From: Chloroflexi bacterium UBA4730
GTDB taxonomy: Bacteria; Chloroflexota; Limnocylindria; P2-11E
DNA: 18,603 nucleotides
Direction: 5' to 3'
Assembly (NCBI GenBank): GCA_002404155.1
Contig: DHJC01000019.1
Location: 1-18,603, forward strand
Shown here: positions 1 to 7,092 of the stretch, piece by piece
Position numbering within the stretch: position 1 is the first letter of the stretch
How the letters are laid out: every line of letters starts with the position of its first letter
Notes under the pieces: model-generated
Databases searched by the model: none
Told to the model about the DNA's origin: nothing
Seen by the model: only the letters and a program-made list of their open reading frames with translations
Program-made: the position numbers and the translations under genes

Positions 1-37
1 GAGTTACTGAAATATCTGGGCTAGGCGCACGATCCAA

Positions 38-57
38 CGCATCCGTAATTGGATGCG
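38..57. repeat. Hairpin upstream of the mrfA promoter
   Basis: CGCATCC (38-44) and GGATGCG (51-57) form a perfect 7-bp stem around the 6-base loop GTAATT, ending 10 bases before the mrfA -35 box. No T-run follows on either strand, so a factor-independent terminator is not well supported. It could be an operator or the end of a gene outside the window. Bases 1-92 otherwise hold no gene I can support. Confidence 0.4.
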
Positions 58-67
58 CAGGCGGCCC

Positions 68-96
68 TTGACGACCGAACGGGCGTTCCATATTGT
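68..96 (+). promoter_or_regulatory. mrfA promoter, -35 TTGACG / 17 bp / -10 TATTGT
   Basis: TTGACG (68-73) and TATTGT (91-96) are separated by exactly 17 bases, the optimum for a housekeeping sigma factor. The -10 box ends 8 bases before GTG 105, so the transcript would begin at or next to that codon and be leaderless. The TTG at 93 lies inside the -10 box and is therefore an unlikely start. Confidence 0.75.
76..89. promoter_or_regulatory. LexA/DinR (SOS) operator in the mrfA promoter
   Basis: CGAACGGGCGTTCC fits every position of the Bacillus-type SOS box CGAACRNRYGTTYC (core GAAC-N4-GTTC). It lies wholly inside the 17-bp spacer between the -35 and -10 boxes, where a bound repressor would block RNA polymerase. 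Seen directly: the motif and its placement. Known: this motif type is bound by LexA in Gram-positive and related bacteria. Inferred: the mrfA-mrfB-amidase operon is induced by DNA damage. Confidence 0.75.
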
Positions 97-104
97 CCGG
101 CAGC

Positions 105-2390
105 GTGAGAACAGACGTTCGCTTTCCTGCGCGGACCAGCCTGGAGCAGATCCTCGACGTCTTCGAGCGTGATCCCGAGTTCCTGAGCCAGGTCACCCAT
201 TGGGAGCGCCTTCCCCCGAGGGCCCCGCGCTACGCGCCGTTCCCGGAGTGGCTCGACCCGCGCATCGCCCGAAGCCTCCGCGCGCGGAGCATCGAGGCCC
301 TCTACTCCCATCAATCCGCCGCGCTCGAGGCCGCGCACCAGAAGAAGCACGTCGTCGTGGTCACGCCGACCGCGTCAGGCAAGACGCTCTGCTACGACCT
401 CCCGGTCCTCGACGCGATCGCAAAGGACCCATCGGCCCGCGCCCTCTACCTGTTCCCGACGAAGGCGCTCGCGCAGGACCAGCTCGCCGAGCTTGAGCGC
501 CTGTCGACCGAGATGGAGATCGAACTCAAGACCTTCACCTATGACGGCGACACCCCGCCGCAGGCCCGCGCCGCGATCCGCTCCGCGGGCCACGTCGTCA
601 TCACCAACCCCGACATGCTGCACACCGGGATCCTCCCCCACCACACGAAGTGGGTGAAGCTGTTCGAGAACCTCCAGTACGTGGTGCTTGACGAGCTCCA
701 CACGTATCGCGGGGTCTTCGGCAGCAACGTCGCGAACGTGCTCCGCCGGCTGCGGCGGATCTGCGCGTTCTACGGCTCGCATCCGACGTTCATTCTCACC
801 TCGGCGACCATCGCGAACCCCGAGGAGCTCGCCCGCCGCCACGTCGAGGACGACGTCGTGGTGATCGACGAGTCGGGCGCGCCCCGTGGCGAGAAGGTGG
901 TCGCGTTCATCCAGCCGCCGGTCGTGAACGCGGGCCTCGGCATCCGTCGCAGCGCGCTGCTCGTCGGCCGCGACATCGCGGCGACGCTCCTCGCGTCCGG
1001 CATCCAGACGATCGCGTTCACGCGCTCGCGCGTGCAGACCGAGCTCCTGCTCACCTATCTGCGGGCCCGGTTCCCGCAGCCGCAGTGGCCGCCGGACCTC
1101 ATCCGCGGGTACCGCGGCGGCTATCTCCCGTCGGAGCGCCGCGCCATCGAGCGCGGGCTGCGCGACGGCTCGGTGCGCGGCGTCGTGTCGACGAACGCGC
1201 TCGAGCTCGGCATCGACATCGGCGCCCTGCAGGCGGCGGTGCTCGTGGGCTACCCCGGCACGGTCGCGTCGACCTGGCAGCAGATCGGCCGTGCCGGGCG
1301 CCGCGAGGATCTGTCCGTCGCGTTCGTCGTCGCCACGAGCTCCCCGACGGATCAGTACATCGTCCAGCACCCCGAGTTCGTCCTCGGCCGCTCGCCCGAG
1401 GCCGGCCTGGTGAACCCCGACAACCTGCACGTCCTGGTCGAGCACATCAAATGCGCCGCGTTCGAGCTGCCGTTCGACCGCAACGAACGCTTCGGGACCG
1501 AGGACACGCCCGGCGTGCTCGCCTATCTCGACGAGCACGGGATCCTCCACGAATCCGAGGGCCGCTATCACTGGTCCGATCAGGCGTTCCCGGCGGAAGC
1601 GATGTCGCTGCGCACCGCGAGCAACGACAACGTAGTGATCATCGACACGACCGGCGGCCGCACGCACGTCATCGGCGAGGTCGACCGGTTTGCCGCACCC
1701 GTGCTCGTACACGAGCAGGCCATCTACCTTCACGAGTCGAAGCAGTTCCAGGTGGAAAAGCTCGACTGGGAGAACGCGAAGGCCTACGTCCGCGAGGTCA
1801 AGGTCGACTACTACACCGACGCCGGACTCGCGGTGCGCATCCGCGTGCTCGCGGAATTCGCGACCTCCACCGAGAGAGCGACGCGCGCGCATGGCGAAGT
1901 GCTCGTGTCTGCGCTCGCGACCGTCTACAAGAAGCTCACCCTCTACAGCCACGAGAACGTGGGCTGGGGAAAGATCCACCTCCCCGAGCAGGAGCTGCAG
2001 ACGACGTCGTTCTGGCTCGCGCTCCCGGAGGCCGTGACCCGCAGGTGGCCGAAGGAGCGCGTCGAGGTCGCGCTTGCCGGCCTCGGCAACCTGCTGCACG
2101 CGCTCGCGCCGCTCTTCCTCATGTGCGACCCGCACGATCTCGGGCTCGCGGTCGAAGTGCGCTCGCCGCATACCTCCCTGCCGACGATCTACCTGTTCGA
2201 CATGACGCCCGGCGGCGTGGGCTTCTCCGAGCGGATGTTCCGCTCCACGGAGCCGCTGCTCGAGCGAGCGCGCGAGCATCTCAAGGCGTGCCCGTGCGCC
2301 GAAGGCTGCCCGAGCTGCGTCGGGCCGGCCTACGCGCTCGGCGCCAGGGTGAAGGCCGGCGTCGCGGAGCTGCTCGGCCAGCTCTCGTGA
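105..2390 (+). CDS. mrfA: DEAD/DEAH-box DNA helicase MrfA (DUF1998 family)
   Basis: ATP-dependent superfamily 2 DNA helicase. In Bacillus subtilis MrfA (YprA) works with the exonuclease MrfB to remove mitomycin C adducts independently of UvrABC. Counting from GTG 105 (761 aa), Walker A is TPTASGKT (about 87-94), the DEAH box reads DELH (about 196-199), and the second RecA-like domain contains QQIGRAGRRED. The DUF1998-type C-terminus ends with four cysteines in CPCAEGCPSC (about 729-738), the expected metal site. The leaderless GTG 105 is preferred over TTG 93 because TTG 93 lies in the -10 box. The stop overlaps the mrfB start (GTGA), implying translational coupling. Length and motif order look complete. 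The LexA box in the promoter predicts SOS induction. Confidence 0.9.
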   Translation: MRTDVRFPARTSLEQILDVFERDPEFLSQVTHWERLPPRAPRYAPFPEWLDPRIARSLRARSIEALYSHQSAALEAAHQKKHVVVVTPTASGKTLCYDLPVLDAIAKDPSARALYLFPTKALAQDQLAELERLSTEMEIELKTFTYDGDTPPQARAAIRSAGHVVITNPDMLHTGILPHHTKWVKLFENLQYVVLDELHTYRGVFGSNVANVLRRLRRICAFYGSHPTFILTSATIANPEELARRHVEDDVVVIDESGAPRGEKVVAFIQPPVVNAGLGIRRSALLVGRDIAATLLASGIQTIAFTRSRVQTELLLTYLRARFPQPQWPPDLIRGYRGGYLPSERRAIERGLRDGSVRGVVSTNALELGIDIGALQAAVLVGYPGTVASTWQQIGRAGRREDLSVAFVVATSSPTDQYIVQHPEFVLGRSPEAGLVNPDNLHVLVEHIKCAAFELPFDRNERFGTEDTPGVLAYLDEHGILHESEGRYHWSDQAFPAEAMSLRTASNDNVVIIDTTGGRTHVIGEVDRFAAPVLVHEQAIYLHESKQFQVEKLDWENAKAYVREVKVDYYTDAGLAVRIRVLAEFATSTERATRAHGEVLVSALATVYKKLTLYSHENVGWGKIHLPEQELQTTSFWLALPEAVTRRWPKERVEVALAGLGNLLHALAPLFLMCDPHDLGLAVEVRSPHTSLPTIYLFDMTPGGVGFSERMFRSTEPLLERAREHLKACPCAEGCPSCVGPAYALGARVKAGVAELLGQLS

Positions 2391-3508
2391 GGGACCTTCG
2401 AGCGCGGCTCGACACGCTGCCGCTCTCGCGCGTGACCCGGCCGGCCCGCGAGGCGGCCGCTGCGGGCGGACCGGAGTTCGAGGTCCGCGAGCAGCGCATC
2501 GAGCTTGCGACGCTCGGCCTCAGCGTCGTCGGGCAGACCGAGCCGGATCCCCGCGTGGTCACCCATCTCGGACTGAAGGGCGCGTCGCCGTCGCGCTGGG
2601 AGGACATCGTCTTCCTCGACACCGAGACCACCGGCCTCATGGGCGGAACGGGCACCTACGTCTTCCTGCTCGGGACCGCGTACATCCGCGACGGGGAGCT
2701 CGTGCTGCGCCAGCACCTCCTCCACGATCTCGGCGCGGAGGCGGCGTTCGTGCGCGCGCTCCGGGAGGAGCTCGCGCCGTTCCGGGCCTGCGCCTCGTAC
2801 AACGGGAAGTGCTTCGACCTGCCGCTGCTGCGCACCCGCTTCGTGATGACCCTGCGCTCGGACCTCAGCGTGGACGAGTCGCACCTCGATCTGCTGCATC
2901 CGGCGCGGCGGCTGTGGCGTGACCGGTTCGGATCGACGTCGCTCCGGCAGCTCGAGGACTCGGTGTTGGACGTCGTTCGCGAGGATGACATCCCGGGGGC
3001 GCTCATCCCCGAGCGCTACTTCCGCTGGCTCGCGCTGCGCGATCCCCAGCTCATCGAGCCGATCCTGAACCACAACGCAAGAGACATCGTGTCGTTGGTG
3101 CGGATCACCGACCGCATCGCGCAGGCCGTGATCGACGCCCGCGCGGGTCGGGCACCGGATCACGCGCCGGCGGCATTCGCCCTCGCGAAGGCCTTCGAGC
3201 GCGTGGGTGAAGGCGAGATCGCGTATCTCTGCTACGAGAGTGCGTACGGGGACGCCGACAGCGAGCTCCGAATCCGCGTCGCGCTTCCGTACGCGAAGGC
3301 CCTCGAGGCCCACGGGCACGTCGAGCGCGCGCTCAAGATGGTCGAGCTGCTCCTCGAGCTCGGGCTCGGTACGCCACGCTGGCGGGCACAGGCGGAGGCG
3401 CGTATCCGCCGGCTCGCGCGCATCATGGCGAAGCGATGCGCGCCCTTGAAGACCTCTGCTTCGCGGCCGAGGCCATCCGCCGCCGGGAGCTTTCCAGCGC
3501 TGAGCTGA
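2387..3508 (+). CDS. mrfB: RNase H-fold 3'-5' exonuclease MrfB with TPR tail
   Basis: Predicted DEDD-type exonuclease partner of MrfA (YprB family). It starts at GTG 2387, overlapping the mrfA stop as GTGA; the frame is open far upstream, so the overlap and protein alignment decide the start. Of 373 aa, exonuclease motif I is FLDTETTG (D78, E80), motif II lies in SYNGKCFDLPLL (D144) and motif III is HNARD (H229, D233), giving a full acidic set. After about residue 255 come TPR-like helices (AFALAKAFERVGEGEIAYLC and following), as in MrfB. The last 73 bases overlap the amidase gene. Adjacency and overlap with mrfA are strong support for the assignment. Nothing appears truncated. Confidence 0.88.
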   Translation: MRDLRARLDTLPLSRVTRPAREAAAAGGPEFEVREQRIELATLGLSVVGQTEPDPRVVTHLGLKGASPSRWEDIVFLDTETTGLMGGTGTYVFLLGTAYIRDGELVLRQHLLHDLGAEAAFVRALREELAPFRACASYNGKCFDLPLLRTRFVMTLRSDLSVDESHLDLLHPARRLWRDRFGSTSLRQLEDSVLDVVREDDIPGALIPERYFRWLALRDPQLIEPILNHNARDIVSLVRITDRIAQAVIDARAGRAPDHAPAAFALAKAFERVGEGEIAYLCYESAYGDADSELRIRVALPYAKALEAHGHVERALKMVELLLELGLGTPRWRAQAEARIRRLARIMAKRCAPLKTSASRPRPSAAGSFPALS

Positions 3509-4752
3509 TCGAGGCCTGCCTCGATCGCTATCGGGCGACGGAGCCGATGATCCACGCCTTCGCGTGGCTCGACGAGGATCAGGCCCGCGGGCTGGCTCGC
3601 GAGCGCGACGCCGTTCGATCCGATGGGTCGCCGCGCGGGCTGCTTCATGGCGTCCCGGTCGGGGTGAAGGACATCTTCGACACGGCGGGCATTCCGACCG
3701 AGAACGGCTCGGCGCTCTTCCGCGGCCGCGTCCCCGCGCGGTCGTCCGAGGTGGTGCGCGCGCTCGAGGCGGCAGGCGCGATCGTCATCGGCAAGACCGT
3801 CACCGCGGAGCTCGCGTTCCTCACGCCGGGGCCGACCCGCAACCCGTACGACCTCGCGCGCACGCCGGGCGGATCGTCGATGGGCTCCGCGGCGGCCGTC
3901 GCGGCCGGCGTCATTCCCGGCGCGATCGGCAGCCAGACGAACGGTTCGACCATCCGGCCCGGTGCCTTCTCCGGCGCGGTGGGCTTCAAACCTACGGGCG
4001 GCCGGATCTCGACCGCGGGCGCGCTCGAGTTCTCCAAGACCCTCGATCAGGTCGGGACGTTCGCGGGTGACGTCGCGTCGGTCGCGCGTCTGACGGCCGC
4101 GACCTCGGGAGACCCGCTCGACGAATGGTGGTCGGGGAAGGCCGAAGGCCCACCGCGCCTGGCGGCGGTCCGGACGGCCGACTGGGAGGCGGCCGACGAC
4201 GCGATGCAGGCGCGGTTCCAGGCGGACGTCGACGAGCTCGCCAGCGAGGGCGGGCCGATCGAGTGGCCAGTCCTGCCGGACGGCCTCGAAGAGGCGCCGG
4301 CGTTCATCCAGACCGTGATGGCCTACGAATCCGCGCGGACGCTCGGTCCGCTCGCTGCGGCGCGGCCGCACGACGTGAGCGAGCGTGCCCACACATTCTT
4401 CGCACGGGGCCGCGAGATCTCGACCGAGGAGTACGAGCGCACGATCCGCGAGCGGCTCCGGCTCATCGCCGCGTTCAACGAGTGGGCTGCGCCGTACGAG
4501 GCGATCCTCACGATCCCCGCGACCGGTGAGGCGCCGACACCCGAGACGACCGGCGACCCGCGGTTCTGCTCGCGCTGGACGTTCGTGGGCGCGCCCGCGC
4601 TCGTCATCCCGACCGGACTCGGACCATCAGGGCTGCCACTCGGCCTGCAGCTGGTCGGCGCGCGCGGGTCCGACAAACGGCTGCTCGCCGCCGCGGCGCG
4701 GGCCGAGTCCTTGCTCCCCGCACCGCCCGCGCCTGCGCTCGTCACCCGCTAG
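3436..4752 (+). CDS. Amidase-signature family hydrolase
   Basis: Serine amidase hydrolysing a carboxamide; the substrate cannot be told from sequence. It has 438 aa, normal for the family. The Ser-cisSer-Lys triad is visible: K78 in GVKDIFDTAG, cis-Ser S147 in PGGSSMGSAAAVAAG, and nucleophile S171 in GSQTNGSTIRP. The 24-residue gap between the serines equals that of fatty acid amide hydrolase. GATC-type glutamyl-tRNA amidotransferase A is less likely because no gatB or gatC lies nearby and the signature is GSQTNGST rather than the DTGGSIR type. ATG 3436 gives the expected N-terminus and overlaps mrfB by 73 bases, so the gene should be cotranscribed with mrfAB. Its TAG stop lies inside the GCTAGC target duplication of the adjacent insertion sequence. 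Confidence 0.85.
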   Translation: MRALEDLCFAAEAIRRRELSSAELIEACLDRYRATEPMIHAFAWLDEDQARGLARERDAVRSDGSPRGLLHGVPVGVKDIFDTAGIPTENGSALFRGRVPARSSEVVRALEAAGAIVIGKTVTAELAFLTPGPTRNPYDLARTPGGSSMGSAAAVAAGVIPGAIGSQTNGSTIRPGAFSGAVGFKPTGGRISTAGALEFSKTLDQVGTFAGDVASVARLTAATSGDPLDEWWSGKAEGPPRLAAVRTADWEAADDAMQARFQADVDELASEGGPIEWPVLPDGLEEAPAFIQTVMAYESARTLGPLAAARPHDVSERAHTFFARGREISTEEYERTIRERLRLIAAFNEWAAPYEAILTIPATGEAPTPETTGDPRFCSRWTFVGAPALVIPTGLGPSGLPLGLQLVGARGSDKRLLAAAARAESLLPAPPAPALVTR

Positions 4753-4753
4753 C
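4748..4753. repeat. IS481 target duplication, amidase side
   Basis: GCTAGC, identical to 5892-5897 on the other side of the element. IS481 elements are known to insert at NCTAGN and duplicate 6 bp. This copy provides the TAG stop of the amidase on the + strand and the TAG stop of the transposase on the - strand. Confidence 0.8.
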
Positions 4754-5804
4754 TGAGGTCTTCATAGACCTGGGTCACACGCCACCGGTCTAACCGGCTC
4801 TGCGGCGTGAGGCCCCCGAGCGCGATGTGCGGTCGCTGGGTGTTGTACCAGGGAACGAAGAGCGCGATCGCCAAGGCTCGCTCGGCGTCCGAGCTGAAGT
4901 GGTCGCGGTACGCGCACTCGCGCTGGATCGTGCCGATGAATCGCTCGGCCCGGCCGTTGGTCCAGGGGTGCCGGGCCTTCGTCCGGGTGTGGCGGACCCC
5001 TGCGGCGGCACACGCGTCACGGAAGGCGAAGCTCTTGTACGCCGGGCCGTTATCGGTGCGGACCCGTACGGACGGGTCCGCCAGTGCTCGATGCCCAACC
5101 GCGCGCAGGCCGCCCGGAAGTCGAGCGAGCGATAGCAGCTGCCGTTGTCGGTGAGGATCCGCTTGATCCGCACGCCCGGCGCGCAGATACCGACCCCAGA
5201 CCTGCTCGAGCGCGGCGACCGCGCTCGCCCCGCGCTGGTCGCCCAGAAGCACCGCGTCGGGCAGCCGGCTGTGGTCGTCGACGGCGACGTGGCAGTACTC
5301 GTACCCGGCCTGGCGCTTGATCCGATTGGCCAGCGGCCGGCCGACGTTGCGCCAGCCGCCATCCTCGGGGATCCGGCCGAAGCGTTTGATGTCCAGATGG
5401 ACCAGGTCGCCCGGTGCGGGCCACTCGTACCGCAGGACCCGGAGCTTGGCGACGAGCGCGCCGAGGCGGTTGAGCTCGGCCCGGCGGAGGACCGCATAGA
5501 TCGTCGAGCGGGCGATCCCGAGGAGCAACGCGAGCTCGTGCGGCCCGACCTGGCGCTCGACGCGCTCCCAGCAGATCCGGACCGCCAGGTCGATCCGGGT
5601 GAGCCGCGGCATCCGCACCGGGCGGCTCGATCGATCGGCAAGACCCGCCGGACCGTCCTGGGCGAAGCGGCGCAGCCACTTGTGCACCGTCTGGCGACTG
5701 ACGCCCGCCTGCGCGGCGCCAGTCACGCTCCAGCCCTCCGTGCGAACCCGTTCGCAGACCAGGTGCCGCCGGTACGCGTTGAGACGCGGCCTAGGATTGA
5801 CCAC
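4749..5804 (-). pseudogene. IS481-family DDE transposase, mosaic and probably impaired
   Basis: Cut-and-paste type transposase with an N-terminal helix-turn-helix (AAQAGVSRQTVHKWLRRFAQ) and an rve/DDE core: first Asp in HLDIKRFG, second in RTDNGPAY, Glu in NGRAERF, with a 35-residue D-E spacing. GTG 5804 is chosen because AAAGGAG lies 7 bases upstream; a longer TTG start at 5846 is possible. Between about 5178 and 5070 the DNA encodes another TDNG module in a shifted frame (KRILTDNGSCYRSLDFR to HWRTRPY), so the main frame there reads as nonsense (RADQADPHRQRQLLSL). The frame remains open to TAG 4749, which lies outside the element in the target duplication. It may be a chimera of two IS481 copies, so activity is doubtful. 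Confidence 0.8.
5058..5081. repeat. Perfect 10-bp inverted repeat at the transposase module junction
   Basis: GCGGACCCGT (5058-5067) and ACGGGTCCGC (5072-5081) form a perfect stem with a 4-base loop. It sits exactly where the out-of-frame TDNG module ends and the in-frame one begins, so it may mark the recombination or template-switch point. Confidence 0.7.
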
Positions 5805-5805
5805 C

Positions 5806-5861
5806 GAGGGGCTCCTTTCGGCTGTGTGTTTTCGACACCCAATCAACCGACGGAGCCCCTC
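5806..5861 (-). promoter_or_regulatory. Hairpin sequestering the transposase ribosome binding site
   Basis: On the transposase strand GAGGGGCTCC (5861-5852) pairs perfectly with GGAGCCCCTC (5815-5806). The downstream arm contains the GGAG Shine-Dalgarno core and ends 1 base before GTG 5804. The 36-base loop can form an inner GTGT/ACAC stem. Transcripts reading in from outside would fold and hide the site; fold-back inhibition of this kind is established for IS10 and IS50. Confidence 0.55.
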
Positions 5862-5891
5862 CTTCTGTCAATAACGTTTCTGGGAAGTACA

Positions 5892-5897
5892 GCTAGC
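5892..5897. repeat. IS481 target duplication, dipeptidase side
   Basis: Second copy of GCTAGC. It contains the TAG stop codon of the M19 dipeptidase on the - strand. Joining the two flanks through one copy restores a tail-to-tail gene pair whose TAG stops overlap in CTAG. Confidence 0.8.
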
Positions 5898-7092
5898 GGA
5901 CCCAGGTCTCCTTCAGAACACGGAGCGCGTTGCCGCCCGCGATCTTTCGGACGTCCGCGTCGCTGTATCCGTGCTTCGCGAGCCAGCGGATCCCGTTGCG
6001 CATCGCTTCGCCGGGATTTTCCATCCCCTTCACGTACGGCACCTCGCTGAACCTGACGCCTTCGTTGATCCGGCCGGTCGACAGCTGCGCCGCGAAGGCG
6101 TGATGGAGCGCGACGTGATCGCCGAACAGGGTGTCGGGACCGAGTGCGACGTGGTCGACGCCGACGAGCTCGACGCAGTACGCGACATGCTCCATGACCG
6201 ACTCGACCGAATGCGCAGGGTGCTTCTGGGTGAGCGTCGTGTGCGGCGCGGCCTCGATGCCGATGACGCCACCGCGCTGGGCGCACGCCGTGATGACGGT
6301 GTCGGGCTTCATCCGCGGCGTGTTCCAGAGGGCTCGCGCACCGGCATGGGTGATGAAGATCGGCGTCGCGCTGGATGTGATCGTGTCGAGCGAAGTCTGG
6401 TCGCCGCAGTGGGCGACATCGATCGTCATCCCAAGCTTGTTCATCCGCTTCACGACCGCGCGGCCCAGGTCGGAGAGGCCACCGTCGGTGCGCTCTTTCA
6501 ATCCCGAGCCGAGCGCGTTCGCCTCGCTGTACGTGATGCCCATGCAGCGGATCCCGAGGCCGTATAAGACGTCGACGCGGTCGACCTCGTTCTCGATCGC
6601 GGTCGCCGCTTCGAGCGCGGCAACGAACGCGACGCGCCCGCTCGGTTTCGCGGCCTGGACCTCGGCGAGGGTGCGAGCGACGTACACCAGCTCTTGGTGA
6701 TCGATGTCGGAGAAGCGCATCCCGATGTCGAGGACGATGTCGTCCCACTTCCACCCGGCCTTCGACGTGATGAGCGCCGTCCCGTCCATGAAGTTCTCGA
6801 AGACGACGTCGATGCCCGACCGCGCGAGGCCGGCGTAGCCGGTGACCTGACGGCCCTGCCGTGCGTAGTCGAAGATCTCCCTCGGGTCCTCGGGGAAGAC
6901 GGCGGTGTGGTCGTGGATGGACACGATCGGGTCGCGGTCGAAGATCGCCGCGACCCGCTCTTCGGCCTCCGAGAGCGGCACGAGCTCCTCGGGGACCCGC
7001 CCGATCTCCTTGGCGAGCGCGAACGCGCGGTAATCGGCGCCAGCCTCGAGGTATTGGTACGACCGGTAGCTCGCGTCCTTCTTCCTCGCCAT
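5893..7092 (-). CDS. Peptidase M19 (membrane/renal dipeptidase-like) metallohydrolase
   Basis: Zinc-dependent dipeptidase family with a TIM-barrel fold, cleaving dipeptides or related amides. It has 399 aa with no obvious signal peptide, so it is probably cytoplasmic. Visible family landmarks: SIHDHTAV (H60, H62), a Glu in ALEAATAIE (about 161), NALGSGLKERTDGGLSDLG, DVAHCGD (H228), FITHAGARAL (H249), RGGVIGIEAAPHT and HVALGPDTLFGDH. The first metal motif reads HxH where M19 enzymes usually have HxD, so the substrate or metal preference may differ. ATG 7092 shares its A with the stop of the upstream TIGR00725 gene (TGATG), so it is the last gene of a coupled operon. Its TAG stop comes from the IS target duplication. 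Confidence 0.85.
   Translation of the reverse strand: MARKKDASYRSYQYLEAGADYRAFALAKEIGRVPEELVPLSEAEERVAAIFDRDPIVSIHDHTAVFPEDPREIFDYARQGRQVTGYAGLARSGIDVVFENFMDGTALITSKAGWKWDDIVLDIGMRFSDIDHQELVYVARTLAEVQAAKPSGRVAFVAALEAATAIENEVDRVDVLYGLGIRCMGITYSEANALGSGLKERTDGGLSDLGRAVVKRMNKLGMTIDVAHCGDQTSLDTITSSATPIFITHAGARALWNTPRMKPDTVITACAQRGGVIGIEAAPHTTLTQKHPAHSVESVMEHVAYCVELVGVDHVALGPDTLFGDHVALHHAFAAQLSTGRINEGVRFSEVPYVKGMENPGEAMRNGIRWLAKHGYSDADVRKIAGGNALRVLKETWVR

Larger units (their letters stand above)
4754..5891 (-). mobile_element. IS481-family insertion sequence, 1138 bp
   Basis: The element is bounded by identical GCTAGC repeats, starts TGAGGTC and ends AGTACA, the TG...CA termini expected of IS481. 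The terminal inverted repeats are poor: comparing the two ends inward I see only about 8 matches in 17. That fits the mosaic transposase, as if the two ends came from different relatives. It carries one transposase gene on the - strand and a hairpin over that gene's ribosome binding site. With its target duplication it separates two convergent genes without damaging either. Confidence 0.85.

Noticed and set aside
93..104. TTG 93 as the mrfA start
   Set aside because: It lies inside the TATTGT -10 box of a well-formed promoter; GTG 105 fits the leaderless pattern.
375..2279. Long antisense open frame across mrfA
   Set aside because: Arg/Val/Glu-rich low-complexity translation typical of a shadow frame; mrfA has complete helicase motifs.
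4749..5804. Programmed frameshifting to make the transposase
   Set aside because: IS481 transposases are normally one frame, no slippery run is seen at about 5178, and the second in-frame TDNG module already completes the DDE triad; a mosaic origin explains the data better.
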